A stretch of 64,000 nt of DNA, from positions 6,805,001 through 6,869,000 of the forward strand of contig CM067536.1 in the NCBI GenBank assembly GCA_034509925.1, read 5' to 3'. Shown piece by piece: positions 1 through 14,067 of this stretch. Both the position numbers and the translations under genes were made by a program. Numbering within the stretch: position 1 is the stretch's first letter; the number at the start of each line of letters is the position of its first letter. The notes under the pieces are model-generated. The model did not search any database. It was given only the letters and a program-made list of their open reading frames with translations, and was not told the DNA's origin. This DNA is from Hirudinaria manillensis. Taxonomy: Eukaryota; Annelida; Clitellata; Hirudinida; Hirudinidae.

Positions 1-229
1 CGTTATAATAAAATTACTATTACTATCATGAATACCAATTAAGTGTAATGTAATCTATGCAATAAATCATCGTCGTCGTCATCATCACCATCAGCATCAT
101 CATCATCATCACCTGACAGCCTCTCGAGGCAGAATGTCTTTGGCACTTTTACGACTTCCTCACTCGTGTCTCAAACGCCCCGCATGCCGGAGGTTATTTT
201 TATTTATATTTTTATTACTGTTACTATTA

Positions 230-276
<47 letters not shown>

Positions 277-545
277 TTTTGCTTTTAATTAAGTCACCAT
301 CCATGCTAAGCATTATTATGACCGTTACCCCTTAATGTTACCATCATCATCATTATCATCATCATCATCATCGTCATCATCATCATCATCATCACCATCA
401 TTCTCCCTCGATGATGATAGGCTGACAACCTGATCATCAATTCATCCCTCATCGTGTATTTTCCAGTGACGTCATCGTGGCTTACAATCGCCATTGTAAT
501 TTCATTCAGAATTGCTACCGCAGATGTATAATGATGTATAAATGT

Positions 546-714
546 TATATAATATAATATAATATAATATAATATAATATAATATGATATGATATGATAT
601 GATATGATATGATATGATATGATATAATATAATATAATATAATATAATATAATATAATATAATATAATATAATATAATATAATATAATATAATATAATAT
701 AATATAATATAACG
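546..714. repeat. Pentanucleotide microsatellite (ATAAT)n with an ATGAT variant block
   Basis: This is an uninterrupted period-5 array. The outer parts are ataat units, and a central block from about 583 to 622 is made of atgat units, so a point variant has been spread through the array by slippage. It sits in non-coding DNA. Long minus-strand open frames across it are artefacts. Confidence 0.95.
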
Positions 715-1072
715 TAATATAACAAAACTTGCATACATTGACTAACATTGGATATTGCGAAGTCGGCTGGAACTGTTATACTCTAATCTGGGTCCCTTAT
801 TCCCCAAGAGATGTAATTGATTCTTTTTATTATTACTATTATTATTATTATTATTATTATCTCCAGGCAATCACATCACTTGTGCCTGTATGTTATTCAC
901 GCATCCGTTAACGAGCTATAAATATCAGGAACGGGCTTTCAATGAATATGCTAATGTCCCCCATGCCGTCCCAATAAATATTCATAATTTCGTAAATCGT
1001 AAACATTCGTTAACGCTACCCCGAGGGTAATCTATGCAATTCTATGCATTTCTTGTTAAATGTTACTATTCA

Positions 1073-1496
1073 CTCAGTCACCCAATCACTCACTCACTCA
1101 CTCACTCACTCACTCACTCACTCACTCACTCACTCACTCACACTCACTCACTCACACTCACTCACTCACTCACTCACTCACTCACACTCACTCACTCACA
1201 CTCACTCACTCACTCACTCAGTCACCCAATCACTCACTCACTCACTCACTCACTCACTCACTCACTCACTCACTCACTCACTCACTCACTCACTCACTCA
1301 CTCACTCACTCACTCACTCACTCACTCACTCAGTCACCCAATCACTCACTCACTCACTCACTCACTCACTCACTCACTCACTCACTCACTCACTCACTCA
1401 CTCACTCACTCACTCACTCACTCACTCACTCACTCACTCACTCACTCACTCACTCACTCACTCACTCACTCACTCACTCACTCACTCACTCACCCA
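1073..1496. repeat. (ACTC)n tetranucleotide array, about 420 bp
   Basis: This is a period-4 array of cactcact units, broken by several variants: cacact expansions between 1140 and 1205, and cagtcacccaat interruptions near 1076, 1219 and 1332. The interruption cagtcacccaatcactcact occurs three times, so the array grew by copying longer blocks as well as single units. All three plus frames stay open as Ser-Leu-Thr-His repeats, which is a property of the repeat and not evidence of a gene. Confidence 0.95.
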
Positions 1497-1652
1497 CTAC
1501 AAATTGCTTTTCAAAAGTTGAACCGAAAACACAGAGAATTCAATAGGAGCTGTTAAATCTTTATTATCCTTTTGACTATCACCACTAATCATTTTAGCTG
1601 ATATTATGGTACATATTCCAGGCAATAAAGTCGATAACAGGCAGTTGATGAA

Positions 1653-1684
<32 letters not shown>

Positions 1685-2123
1685 CAGTAATAATATCAAT
1701 AATAATAATAATAACAATGACAATAATAATCGTTAATTAATATTAATATTATTACAAAATCTTTGGTTTTTTGTCATCAGAAACTGTTCTGTCAATAAGG
1801 AAAAGCTGTAATTCGTTTGAATTCCTCGTCTGGCAGTTGGTGCTGTCGGCAGACGAACGTCACCACGAATGTCATCACGTGTTTTGTCACGTGTTTTGTT
1901 ATCACGTGCGTGTGCGTGTGATTGTTTGTTTGCGTACGTGCGTACGTACGTGTGTTCGTTTGTGTCTTTGCAGACGGATGGAGTCGTGTTCCACCGAGCT
2001 AACTGTTTTTATCACTAGAGGCGATTGCAAAAAATAAAAATAATAGAATATAACAAATATAATAACAAAGATAATAACAATAAGAGTAATTATAATAATA
2101 ATGAACGATATTGTCATTTTTCT

Positions 2124-2156
<33 letters not shown>

Positions 2157-2240
2157 GTAATAATAATAATCGAATTACCAGCTTCTAATAAGAGCTTCAA
2201 GCTGCAACCTAACTAAATGTAAATGTAATTTAATTTACAA

Positions 2241-2273
<33 letters not shown>

Positions 2274-3672
2274 GTTAACTAGATAACAGAATGCAAGAAT
2301 GAATTTTAAAAAAAAGAGAGAAAGAAAAGAATTGTGTGTACGCACGTGCGTGTGCATGTGTGTGTGTTTGTGTACGTGTGTGTACAAGTATTCACAGGTG
2401 TAAGACTGGTGAACAGCAAACAAAAAAGATTCAACGCTTTAATGCCGTACGAGTGCCGTATACGGGCCACCTCAGGAATGAAACAACAGCCAATGATGGA
2501 CTCTTCCTCTTCATCATCATCATCATCTTCTTCTTCTTCATTTTCTTCTTTTAAGGCAACAACGATTCCTTCCATTCTTCCTCGGTCCGGAAGGTCCCGA
2601 GTTCGAATCCTGCTAGTTCGGTGACACGACGAATCCACTGTCTTCGCTCGACATGCTCGACGCGTCAGATATGACGTCGATGAATTCTGGAAATAACATA
2701 ATTTAAATTTATTAATTAATATAATCATTTAATAACATTTATTATTTATTAACGTAATCATCGCTTATAATTATTATTATTAACATTATAATTACAGATT
2801 AACTATATTATAGATTATGATATTCATTACGCTAATTAAATAATAATAATAAGGTTATTATTAAATTATAAATATTAGTTAAATGTATAAATATTAATTA
2901 TATTAGATTATAATTAGTTCATTAAATAAAACTTAATTCGTTCAATTTGATTTCGTTTCAATTGATTGAATAATTAATTAATAGGAAGGTTATTATTATT
3001 ATTATTATTCCAGAATTATTTGGAAATTTAAAAAAATAATCTTCAAATGCCAGAAATAAATGATGCTGGGATTTGAAATGAAATCATTCTATAAATTATA
3101 ACATCCAACGATACGTCATAAAGCTATCACCATCATCATCACCATCACAATCATCATCACCGTTGTCGTCATGGTGAAATATAATGCACCCGACCCACAG
3201 CTTAGGGGCCTGGGAGGCACCCCACGGATAATTTATTTGGACGTGAGGAGATGAATTGGAGATCGCAACAGAAACGAGTGAATTTTAGGTGCAAATTCGG
3301 CCACCTATGGAGAATCTAAATACCTAAATACGTGAATCACAATCATCATCATAACCTACCAACAACAACAATAACATCATAGTCATAATCACCACCATCA
3401 TCATCATCATCAACAACAACAACAACGTCATACTCATCTTCATCATCGCCATCAGTGCAATAGCAATGATTATCATCGTAATTAATGTTATCAAATCAAA
3501 GAGCCTGCTTACGTTGTTGTGTTGTTGTGTTGTTGTGTCGTTGTGTACGTCGAGATAACATTAATTAGACAACATTAAGCATCAAATGGATAAGACTCGT
3601 CAGAAAGGTCCGACAATTTTTATAATAAAAGGGGTCTTTTCGTATCATTATTATCATTATTATTATTTATTA

Positions 3673-3707
<35 letters not shown>

Positions 3708-5031
3708 CATTATTATTATTATCATCATCATCAGCAGCAGCAGCAGCACCACCACCATCATCGTCATCATCATCACCATCGTCATCACTGTTGTTGTCAT
3801 TATTATTAGCGATTTTTGATATTATCAAAACTTTAATAGTTTTAATTAGATAGAGATAGTGAGCCATATCTTAGAGGGCCTTAATTAATAATTAATTAAT
3901 TAACATGCAGCTTGTAGCGGGATGTATAATTAATATTCTGCGAGAGTTCATTTATGCACGAGATATGTATTTGGTCAATAAAAATAGGTCACTAATTGGG
4001 TCAAGTGTGGGTTAAATCGGTGCTCATTCTAATGTTGTCATTTGAGTCTAAACAGGAAATCTAGAAAGCCATATTAAATAAAAATATATTAACAATTGAT
4101 ATTAATAAAAACAAGTAATAATAATAATAATAATAATATTAGAAGATAATTAATCTTTAAAAAATGATAATTATGAAAAATCCCTTTTAGTCCAAGTTTC
4201 ATAAGCATATTCATCGTAATTGAAAATTACAAAATGCTTTTAAAATTCAAATTATTTTGGCAGACGATTTATATTCAACTGATTGAAATGTTTGGTTGGT
4301 TGGTTGGTTGTTCCATCGATTTACATCCTATAAGGAATCAACCAAGTGTCTGCAAATGTTCGCATCCTGGCAACATTGTTATGCCTATGGATGATGATGA
4401 TGATGATGACGACGATGATGATGATGATGATGATGATGACGACGACGACGACGATGATGATGACGATGGGAAAAATCAGCAGCATGATCATCGAAGGGAG
4501 CAGAAAGAAAAATTATGTCAAGTGCAGGGAGGCAAAACCGCTTTAGGCTAACATCGAGAAATACTCAAATAATTCTCTCGTAAGCAAACAAACCTTGCAA
4601 AAAATAAATAAATAAACAAATAAATAAACAATCCTTTGCGGAATTAAAGTCTGAATAGAGTGTTCACAGGTTGGCCACATATGCCCACAATTCAACCCAC
4701 CCACAATCCATACCTCACCCAACCTTGGGTGGTCCCCCCAACGGTGGGAAAGTACCAAACTGTACAAGAGAGTGAGATGAGAAAAATATAATGGGATTCA
4801 AACAATCGACTTGAATCAATAACAAATCGACCTCTTAATTATTAACGTAGTCATATTTCTAAGCCGGGTTTATTTATCTTTTCAACAACAGTTGGCGCTA
4901 GTGAACATAGGCTATAATTAATTGTATTAATAATAATAATAATAATAATAACAATAATAATATGTCATTTGTATAGCGCCGTGCGCAAGTGCCTACCTGG
5001 ACGCTGAAATTATTATTATTATTATTATTAA

Positions 5032-5078
<47 letters not shown>

Positions 5079-5265
5079 ATGGTTATAGAGGAATCTATTC
5101 GGATTAAAGTCCTAACCACTTAATGTTAAAAAATAAATTATCTATTAATAAATTATCAAAGTTATCTAATCTAGGTATGCAGAGGTGGTTACGATGACGC
5201 AGATGATGACGACGACGACGACGATGGTCGAGCAGGTGCTCGCCAATTGAATTGGAGACAATAAC

Positions 5266-5314
<49 letters not shown>

Positions 5315-5976
5315 GCAATAATAACCATTATCTTTATCACAATACTAATAATAAATAATGACAATAGTAATGAATAGTGATAATGATAAAGATTACCTAA
5401 GGAATGGGTAGAAGTGATAGTGATAGAATGAGTGAGGGTAAATTAGAGAGATGTTTAGGATTGGAGAGAGAGAGGTAGGGATAAGGAACCTACGTGACTG
5501 TACAATTCGGTGCACATTTCATACTAAGCAACAACAACAACAACAACAACAAGAACGACTTAATTATTAATATATAGAACTGCTTAATCTCATTATATAT
5601 TCGCACGGAGATAATTGGCTCCGTTTGTCTCATTTGCATAATAGGTCGAGCGCTTTAATTAATTGGGTTAACATATCCTGAGCTAATGATATTCATTTAT
5701 TCACACGTCCATCCATCGAACTATTATCCGCACCGGATCCGCTCCTTTATCCAGGCAAGCCAAGATCGACTGGGATCATTACCACTACCATCGTCATAAT
5801 CATCATTATCATCACCACCATCATCGTAGTCATCGTCACTGTCATTATCGTCGTCGTCGTCGTCATCAATCTGATAATCGATAAATTTTATTAACGTCGT
5901 CACAGCCATTAGTGTCATCAGTCATTTCAAAATCTAACGTGGACTTTCTAGTCCAGCTTACTAAGGATGAAAATAT

Positions 5977-6008
<32 letters not shown>

Positions 6009-6808
6009 TACCATCATTATTAATTAAAATTATAACATGAAACAATTAAATTATTATAATCATATAAAATAATTAAATTCTTATTATAATAATAATAATA
6101 ATTCATAATTATACTATTATTGATGTTATTTATTGTCATAATAAATGCAAATAATTTCGCTTTAGTTGGACTAAGCAATCACTTAGCAAGTCATCGCTTC
6201 AAAGTTAAATATTTTTACAAGAATGTTATTGTAATATTTTTTATCACACTTATTATTATTATTATTATATTATTATTATTATATTATTATTATATTATTA
6301 TTATTATTATTATTATTATATTATTATTATTATTATTGAATTTTATATTTGTTAGTTCCAGCAACAACAACAAAACAACAACAACAACAACAGCAACAAC
6401 ATGGAGGCACAACAAACAATGGAACCCAACAAAGGAGTTTGACAAGGCATAGGCGTTAAACATGCGACCTTCCATTGTCTCCACGGACCAATGAGAGCTC
6501 TCCACGTCCGACACACGGTAGAAAAAATAACAACAACAAGGAGGACCGGTGGAGCTGCTGGAATTAATGGAACACAACGGCTGGATGGAAGAAAGGAATG
6601 AACAGGTGGAAGAAAATAGCTTCAATCAACCGTGACCAACCGGTGTTCCACAAACCCGGGGCTTACAGGCTCGGGTGGACTGGTTCAAAGGGCTTTTCAA
6701 TTGCATCACCGATGGTAATTATCGTTGTGCCTTATTGTTACTCTTATTATCATCATCATCATCATCATCATTGTAATATACCACATAAGATTTACTCATT
6801 CTTATTAC

Positions 6809-6845
<37 letters not shown>

Positions 6846-7109
6846 GTTACAGTTATTATAATTTTTAATATTATTATTATCGTACTTATATTATTTATTA
6901 TATTTACCGAAACGTTTACGAGAGAGAACAGGAAGACGGGCTCGAGCCAAAGTTGGTTCTAATTATTATGCTCTCATCAGCATTCCAGCATAAATTATGA
7001 TAATTTGAGAGGAGCGGGCAAAAAAATTTCACTTTCGCCTTTGTTGTTCTTCGAGTACTTTCTAAATGCCAACGGAAGGTCACAGAACAACATTATGTTA
7101 ATGTAATAA

Positions 7110-7117
7110 TAATGTTA

Positions 7118-7172
<55 letters not shown>
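7110..7172. repeat. (AAT)n trinucleotide array
   Basis: A near-perfect AAT array, one of the most frequent simple repeats in the window. Similar arrays lie near 233-271, 2127-2170, 3661-3732, 5003-5073, 5258-5314, 6260-6340, 12834-12969, 40686-40732, 40905-40962, 42705-42742, 43459-43557, 46223-46284 and 51477-51580. Confidence 0.9.
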
Positions 7173-9354
7173 TACCAAGGTGATGACGATGATAGTGTTA
7201 ATAACAGTGTTAATAATAGTGATAATAATAATAATAGTAATAATAATGCTAATAATAACAGTACTAATAATAATAATAATAACGGTAATAATATTAATAA
7301 TAACAACAATAATCATAATAATAATCATAATTTGTTCACTCAATCATCCACGTCCACGTCCGATGCACTGAACAGCCTACCTTTACCAACAACTCGTTCA
7401 CTCAGTCGTTCAACATGGAGAAGACAAAGGAAAGGACAAAGAAACAGAGACGTTTAGCGATACAGGGAGAGATACTTAACGATACTTAGAAGTACTTGGA
7501 GGCCTTCGGTGCTCGGTTGGAAGCGCCTTTGTTATGGAGGGAAGGATTTCTGGTCCTGGAGTCGTTATAAGATTTGCACGTGGACGACGACGACGATGAT
7601 GACGACGTCGATGACGCCATTGTGGTGGTGATGATGATGATATGACATCGATGATGATGATAATAGTACTGTTGCATGCCACGTGACCAGGAATACAAGA
7701 GAAAGAATGAGAAGAGAGAGAAAGAGAGAGAGGAAGGGAGGGAGGCTGATCGTAAAGAACTGAGAAAATAAAAAGAAGTGAAGCACGGACAGGCGAGATT
7801 AACAGAAGAGCTGCTGACGAAGATGATGGAGATGGTGATGATGATGATGATTATGACGATGGAGTTGGTGAAGATGATAATAATGATGATGATGATGATT
7901 ATGATGATGATGGTTACAATCAAACAACGGATCAAATGCTTCAAATTCACTTTCAACTTAGAAACTCCGATCAAACAGAAGTACAAAAGGATGGATGGAT
8001 GGATGGCCGGACAGATGGATGGATGGATGGATGGATGGAGCAAATGAAAGATTAAGAGGAAGAAACCAAATGGGAAAAATCATACACCTCCTCGACGAAA
8101 ATTAACTAAAAAAACTCATGGAACTTTCCTTAGCATCATCATCATCATCGTTATCACAATCATCATCGTTATCAAAACCGTCGTTATCAACACTACGCCG
8201 CTTTCAGCGCTGATGGGCCATCGAATTAATATGCATTAATCAGCTTATCTCACCAATCAATTAAAGAGGACATGATAATCGCTGACTCATCGGGACGTTT
8301 GTTGATCAAAATCCCTGATTATATTATGCTAATGACCGAGGTCGTCATAAATTATGCCAATGACCGGTCGGTTGTAAACAAGATTCCGGGCCGTAGAAAT
8401 AGGTGAACCAGATTTTATTTATTTATTTATTCATTTATTTATTTATTTATTTATTTATGTAATTGGCCATCGACCCAGAAACGGGAGATGGTGACGTAGG
8501 CTGTGAAATTAATATTCATAACATTCCTGCCACTATTTTTAACTTAACTTATTTACTTATTTAAATATTGTAATAAAATTGAATACATTATAATACATTA
8601 TAACTGCTCAAATAAATAAATATTGTCGATGACGTTGAAAAGCCGAAGCCAGTGGTGGAAATCATGTCGATGGTGGTGATGATGATGATGACGACGACGA
8701 CGATGATGATGATGATGATGACGACGACGACGATGGCGACTTAAAAGAGTCAGTGCTCGAACTTCAAGCCGCTAAACGTGCTTCATTAATTCAAACATTC
8801 CTAACATTAGCGACAACAACATTAGCGGCGGCGGCGACGACGACGACGACGACAACAACAACAACGGAGTTCATGTGAATCTATATCAAACAGGACGACG
8901 AGAATATCAGTGCATTCTCACGGATGACGACGACGACGACGATGGCGATGATGATGATGATGACGATGATGATTATGGCCACAACTATGATAATGACGAT
9001 GATGATGTCAACTGACACAACCAAATACGTCTCTTACAACCACAACGACTAAGACATCAGAGGTTGACAGGTCACGTGCCCATAGTGAAGGCATGAATAA
9101 GACTTCAAGGCAGATACCCCATAATGACTAATAGTCATTAGAAATGATGACGACAATGACGACGACGAGAACGACGATGCCTAAGATGATGATGATGATG
9201 ATGATGACGGTTATGAAGAAGACGATGATGATGACGACGACGACGATGCCGGTGAAATACGATGACAGGGAAGACAAGGGTCGATTCCCCAGCTGAAGGT
9301 GAACAATGGATATTGTCCTGAACAGCTCAGGTCGTAAAAACTAAAACAGAAAAG

Positions 9355-9402
9355 AAGAAGAAGAAGAAGAAGAAGAAGAAGAAGAAGAAGAAGAAGAAGA
9401 AG
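9355..9402. repeat. (AAG)n purine tract
   Basis: About 16 units of aag/gaa form a pure polypurine strand. Such mirror-symmetric purine tracts can form triplex DNA, but nothing around it suggests a function. Confidence 0.9.
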
Positions 9403-10086
9403 AGAAAACCATTCAAGTTCTATGGCGTCGTAGAGGCCGTTCCCATGGAGACGGGAATGGAGCACGTGACTAGGAATTAATAATATGGATTGAAATGAGT
9501 GATGAAGCAGCTCGAGTATGAATCGATTAATTAATTAATTTTAATAATAATAACTTATATTGTCACCATTAATAATAAGAATAATAAGAATAAATAATAA
9601 TAATCATAATCATAATCATAATAATAATATGACGTATGGGCAATATTTGGAATATTAATTTATATAAATTTTGTAATTCGTAAAATCCTAGGTAATAAAC
9701 GAAGAAAAATTAATAATTATAATAATAATAATAATAACAATAATAATGATAATATAAAAAAATAAATAATAACAGTTGTCACGCACACATCGGATTGATT
9801 GAAAGCGATCGAAAAAGTTGTTTGTTTGTTTTTTTTTAAATAATACAGAAAATAAAAATATTTGTCCTTCATTTGGTCACGTGACCTAACATGGAAAAAC
9901 ATGGTGCCTGGACAATATGAGAGTTGTTGACCTGGTGACTCATTGACCCCCGGTGGCCAAACCACAATCACACACACACACACACAAACACACGTGCACA
10001 CAGAACATGCGCAAACACGATGTAACAAACACAGAGAACTTGAAATGTTATTGTAGTTATCCTTATTTTTATTATTATAATTATTA

Positions 10087-10124
<38 letters not shown>

Positions 10125-10601
10125 GTTACTATTATTAATATTATCATTATTATCATCATCATCATCATCATAATTATTATTATTATTATTATTATTTGTA
10201 ATACACTGCTGTCTAAGCAGCATACAACACGATCATCAGAGAGTCTGGGAAAAGTAGAGAAAGCTGATGCAACCTTCAAAGTTGTTACATTAACTCAAGG
10301 GGTCTGCATGCCTGCCTGATGTTATCGTTAGTTATTTTTAAGAGACCCAATTTACTAAGAACATAAAGGTCAGACTTAAAAATAAAAATAAAAACAAATA
10401 TAAAAAAAATAAAAACATCCCAACAAAATTCCGTGAACTATTGGTGACCTCTGGAATGAAATAATGAAGGCAGATCCAATTTACCATTGGAGTTGAATTA
10501 GAAGGAGCAAGAGTTCAAAAGGTCAAGAGAGGTTGTTGCCAGGAGACAAGTAATGGATTGATAGGGTCAAATGAAAGATGGGGGAAGGAGGGGATAAGTT
10601 T

Positions 10602-10714
10602 GAGCGAGTGAGTGAGTGAGTGAGTGAGTGAGTGAGTGAGTGAGTGAGTGAGTGAGTGAGTGAGTGAGTGAGTGAGTGAGTGAGTGAGTGAGTGAGTGAG
10701 TGAGTGAGTGAGTG
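10602..10714. repeat. (GAGT)n array, about 112 bp
   Basis: A perfect gagt array. It is the same motif, read on the other strand, as the ACTC array at 1073-1496, and the same motif as the 627-bp array at 11600-12226. Confidence 0.95.
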
Positions 10715-11002
10715 GGCGTACGAGCGAGCAAGTGGAAGAAAGAATATCCTACACAGGCTTAGAGGACCTATCGACCTAGGCCTCTAAAAACCGTAAACAA
10801 AAGTTTATTTACGAATTCAATGGCCACGCCCACCTGGCGAATAATAATCGCCGAATTTATGACGTCACGAGAGGCAGCATAAAATACTGGACCGTGGCAA
10901 CAACACATGCAAACTCTTCAGAAACCACCAGAATAGAACAACATCAATCTGGACTCAGTGATAGTAGGAGCTCGGAATTCCTCTCCGCTGCTTATTTATA
11001 GC

Positions 11003-11380
11003 TCAATTTCGCCTTAATTCGGCAGGCGTGACGTCACCTAATTGTCGTCCAATCGCCGACGACGACGCCACGAGTGAGTGAGTGGCTTGGTGGGTGGGTG
11101 GCTGGGTGGGTGAGTGAGTCAGCGAATGAGAGAAAGAAAAAGATAGCGAAGAGGAAAACGAAACGAACGAACCTGGACTCGAATTGTAGGAGCTTCTGCC
11201 ACTGCTGCAGTTGGTCTCGGCCGACCTTGACCTTTTCGTGACCTTTTCGGGGATCGATTGGAAGCCGATGATTCTCCTCTTGAGGGAGGTGTTGCTCTTC
11301 ATCACCACCCACTTTTCCTCCTCCAACAAGCGGCACTCCTCCTCGAGATCCTAAGACGATGACGACGTTGATGATGGCGG

Positions 11381-11411
<31 letters not shown>

Positions 11412-12898
11412 GATGATGATGGTGGTGATGATGGGCTGCAGGATGTTTGGCAAGGCAAGAGAGACAGGAACTCACGTGAACACACGTTCAGAGTTGCATT
11501 CACACGCACGCGATCCTCGAATCAATCGTAGGAATCTGCCCATAAAACCAGCTAACAAGGAGCTGTGCATCGAAGAGCGGGCGAAGGAATGATTGACTTG
11601 AGTGAGTGAGTGAGTGAGTGAGTGAGTGAGTGAGTGAGTGAGTGAGTGAGTGAGTGAGTGAGTGAGTGAGTGAGTGAGTGAGTGAGTGAGTGAGTGAGTG
11701 AGTGAGTGAGTGAGTGAGTGAGTGAGTGAGTGAGTGAGTGAGTGAGTGAGTGAGTGAGTGAGTGAGTGAGTGAGTGAGTGAGTGAGTGAGTGAGTGAGTG
11801 AGTGAGTGAGTGAGTGAGTGAGTGAGTGAGTGAGTGAGTGAGTGAGTGAGTGAGTGAGTGAGTGAGTGAGTGAGTGAGTGAGTGAGTGAGTGAGTGAGTG
11901 AGTGAGTGAGTGAGTGAGTGAGTGAGTGAGTGAGTGAGTGAGTGAGTGAGTGAGTGAGTGAGTGAGTGAGTGAGTGAGTGAGTGAGTGAGTGAGTGAGTG
12001 AGTGAGTGAGTGAGTGAGTGAGTGAGTGAGTGAGTGAGTGAGTGAGTGAGTGAGAGAGAGAGTCAGTGAGTGAGTGAGTGAGTGAGTGAGTGAGTGAGTG
12101 AGTGAGTGAGTGAGTGAGTGAGTGAGTGAGTGAGTGAGTGAGTGAGTGAGTGAGTGAGTGAGTGAGTGAGTGAGTGAGTGAGTGAGTGAGTGAGTGAGTG
12201 AGTGAGTGAGTGAGTGAGTGAGTGAGCGATCGAGAGAGTCGAAGGAGTGAACGACTGATGGGAAGAGTGAATTCAGTCCTTTGATCAGAAGGCGAAACTA
12301 GGAATAAATTAGCTTTATGTATGACTTCAAACAATTACTCTGTCCTCTTGCGATGCATCACCACAAAGACAAGTTGTTAAGATTACTTTCAATGGACATA
12401 ATCTGCCGTATAATCATTTCCATCATTTTTTTTTATTTACAACCATATTAAATTTAATAACAAAAATTATTTGGTGTGAAAGAAGTAATTTAAGATTATT
12501 ATTATTACGAAATTATTATTAATGTTACCATTATTAACGTTATTATTATTGTTGTTATTATTATTATTATTGTTATTGTTGTTGTTGTTATTATTATCAG
12601 AGTAATGGACTAGATCAGGTTTGTACATTCAGAAAGCTGTCATCACGAAAACAAACGGATGGACAATTCAATTATTGACTCTCGTGACCTAATAATTTCT
12701 GTTGCATTCCTGACATTAAACAATCAATAATTAAGTAAACATGTAAACATGTGCCTAAATATCCCACATGAGGATAAGGCATGTTAATAACAACAGGCAT
12801 AACATACTGGTTGAGGAAATATACATTATAATAGCAATAATAATAATTATTATGGTAATAATAATAATAATAATAATAACAATAATAATAATGATAAC

Positions 12899-12971
<73 letters not shown>

Positions 12972-13987
12972 CCATCATCGATACTATTAATAGTAATAAA
13001 AATATTACCGATACACACCAGCCGTCCATATTATGTTCAGTTCTGCAACTGATCAGGACGTAGAAATATCGAGAAATACGGACACATACCGAGAAATACT
13101 GAATGAGACTCGAACGTCTAAAGAACCATTACGTGACTAGGGAACAATTAGCCATGAATACCTCAACTTATGCTAATTAGGAGACAAAAAAATGTTTTTT
13201 TTTTATTTACACAAGGGGGCACTTCTTAACTAAGTAACTTGTAAACATTTTTAAATTGTTTATTCTATTTTTAGAATAAACAAGGAATAAACGACATCGA
13301 AATTATTAATTAATTGTTTTTAATATGAAATCGAAGTATTGAGGTGCTGGTCATTCTGGAGGACATTATGTCCGCTACTGATCTCCAGAGATGATGATGA
13401 TGATGATGATAATGACGATGGTGATGATTATGATGAAATTGTTGATAACACCAAGTCGTTCAAAAATAAATATGTGGGTTGTTTCCTTTACAATACAGTC
13501 TATTAATAACAATAATAATAATAATAATAATCATCATCACTGCTATTATTAGTAGTAGTATCATTATTGTTAATTGCATTATTATATTATTATTATTATC
13601 AATATCATTATCATTATCAAGGTACATTACAAAGTAAGCAAAATGTGGCCACACTCAGTTAGATTGGGTTGAAATTCTTCAACAACAAGGTGGTGATGAC
13701 AGCTCTCTCAGTACGGCAGTATATCGGCTTTCATAAACATCATCATCATCATCATCGTCATCGTTATCATCATCATTATCATTACCAGCAACAACAAAGT
13801 CACGACGATACTACTATCATCTCCATCCGTCATATTCATCATCGTCATCGTCGTCATCGTCGTCGTCATCACTAAATCTCACCACCGTCTTCACTCATGC
13901 TCGGCATTAGGGATATGAATGCTAACACCACGCGTATTAACAAAGAAGCAGGATACACACACACCCACAAACAAACACAAAAACATT

Positions 13988-14067
<80 letters not shown>

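Larger units (their letters stand above)
1..11002. other. Repeat-dominated intergenic region, no gene recognised
   Basis: I see no convincing coding exon here on either strand. The DNA is a patchwork of AAT/ATT, ATC/GAT, GAC, ACTC/GAGT, AC and pentanucleotide microsatellites separated by AT-rich unique sequence. Open frames in this stretch are runs of one to four amino acids (poly-Ile, poly-Asn, poly-Asp, Ser-Leu-Thr-His) created by the repeats. Short stretches matching a pol III B-box (for example gagttcgaatcc near 2600) suggest remnants of tRNA-derived SINEs, but no complete element can be outlined. Confidence 0.7.

Noticed and set aside
1034..1556. Three overlapping plus-strand frames of Ser-Leu-Thr-His
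   Set aside because: All three frames of the ACTC array are open, which only a repeat with no stop codons produces.
2560..2640. B-box-like gagttcgaatcc suggesting a tRNA or SINE
   Set aside because: The stem does not pair and no A-box or second copy could be outlined.
11552..12334. A 260-codon minus-strand frame of Ser-Leu-Thr-His
   Set aside because: It is a translation of the GAGT array.
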